Shown piece after piece: positions 63,701-64,000 of a stretch of 64,000 bases of DNA. Below the pieces are notes generated by a model, which was not told the DNA's origin, ran no database searches, and saw only the letters and a list, made by a program, of their open reading frames with translations. Source of the stretch: Aphis gossypii (Eukaryota > Arthropoda > Insecta > Hemiptera > Aphididae); NCBI RefSeq assembly GCF_020184175.1, contig NC_065532.1, positions 34,906,001 through 34,970,000 on the forward strand, written 5' to 3'. The position numbers and the translations under genes were made by a program. Every line of letters begins with the position of its first letter. Positions within the stretch are counted from its first letter, which is position 1.

Positions 63701-64000
63701 CGTAAATTTATAATGGTCCGACGTCGAACGTATATGTGGCGTATATTGTACGCCGACGATATTTTATGGTCACGACAATATATTATTTTATCGTTTATCG
63801 CGTACCTACGACTTATTAATCAATATAATAATTATTGTTGTTTTATGCCGATGCAGGACGTTGTTGTATGTTTAAAAAAAAAAAAATAATAAAAAAAAAA
63901 TACTAACATAGTAACATTGAATAATTATAAAAAAATTAAAACAATAGGTGCGGGGCTCGATTGATATCATCGTGCAGCCACTCCGGCAGCCAAATGCGAA

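Larger units (their letters stand above)
59730..64000. other. Intergenic or intronic sequence with CpG-containing patches, no supported gene
   Basis: Patches at about 60170-60970 and 62580-63060 are richer in G+C and CpG and look regulatory. Short frames here, including 62294-62551 and 63683-63889, have no recognisable domain. If the donor at 59729 is real, this is part of a long first intron. Confidence 0.4.

Noticed and set aside
63683..63889. A short frame containing the tetrad YADD, as in reverse transcriptases
   Set aside because: Only the four-residue motif matches. Flanking residues lack other reverse-transcriptase blocks, the frame is 68 codons long, and there are no retrotransposon ends around it.
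1..64000. Search for CRISPR arrays, bacterial operons, rRNA and tRNA genes
   Set aside because: None seen. The only tRNA-like sequence is the SINE at 26119-26370, whose A/B boxes lie in a retroposon rather than a folded tRNA.

Overview
The window is animal nuclear DNA, very AT-rich and CpG-poor outside one island. Its genes have short GT-AG introns and are insect-type. The gene families (a ZAD zinc-finger protein, NudC, the E2F partner DP, COA7), the many short 'taggtacctacc'-like stretches and the burden of small DNA transposons suggest a hemipteran, most likely an aphid. Species cannot be fixed from sequence alone.

Layout, left to right. (1) A 10-coding-exon minus-strand gene (10486 down to 2397) encodes a nuclear protein of about 1335 aa with two matrin/U1-type zinc fingers, an RS domain, a 10-residue tandem repeat and an RG-rich tail; it resembles insect CG7065-like proteins. 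(2) A 5.7 kb AT-rich gap contains a TA-flanked Tigger-like MITE and probably the start regions of genes 1 and 3. (3) A 4-exon plus-strand gene encodes the Sel1-repeat cytochrome oxidase assembly factor COA7 (16190-17157). (4) Convergent to it is an uninterrupted minus-strand CDS for DP, the E2F dimerisation partner (19832-18483). (5) A CpG-rich island (about 20460-22380) separates Dp from the next gene, which is divergent. It holds a foldback hairpin, microsatellites and a five-copy 31-bp minisatellite in which every copy carries a perfect kappaB-type site. (6) A plus-strand gene of 10 coding exons encodes an 851-aa ZAD protein with 13 C2H2 fingers (23344-27913); one intron carries a tRNA-derived SINE. 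(7) A transposon-rich gap follows. (8) nudC (30619-55328, plus strand) has 7 exons, 324 aa and introns of 12.3 kb and 6.7 kb. (9) A small minus-strand gene for a single-pass membrane protein of unknown function (42377-36285) is nested inside the 12.3 kb nudC intron. (10) The last 8.7 kb has no coding gene I can support, only a candidate noncoding exon, microsatellites and less AT-rich patches.

The genes do not form a pathway. They are conserved single-function genes (RNA/nuclear, mitochondrial, cell cycle, transcription, dynein/chaperone) in divergent and convergent pairs. Exon boundaries were derived by hand from splice consensus, reading-frame phase and family similarity. No transcript data or database search was available.
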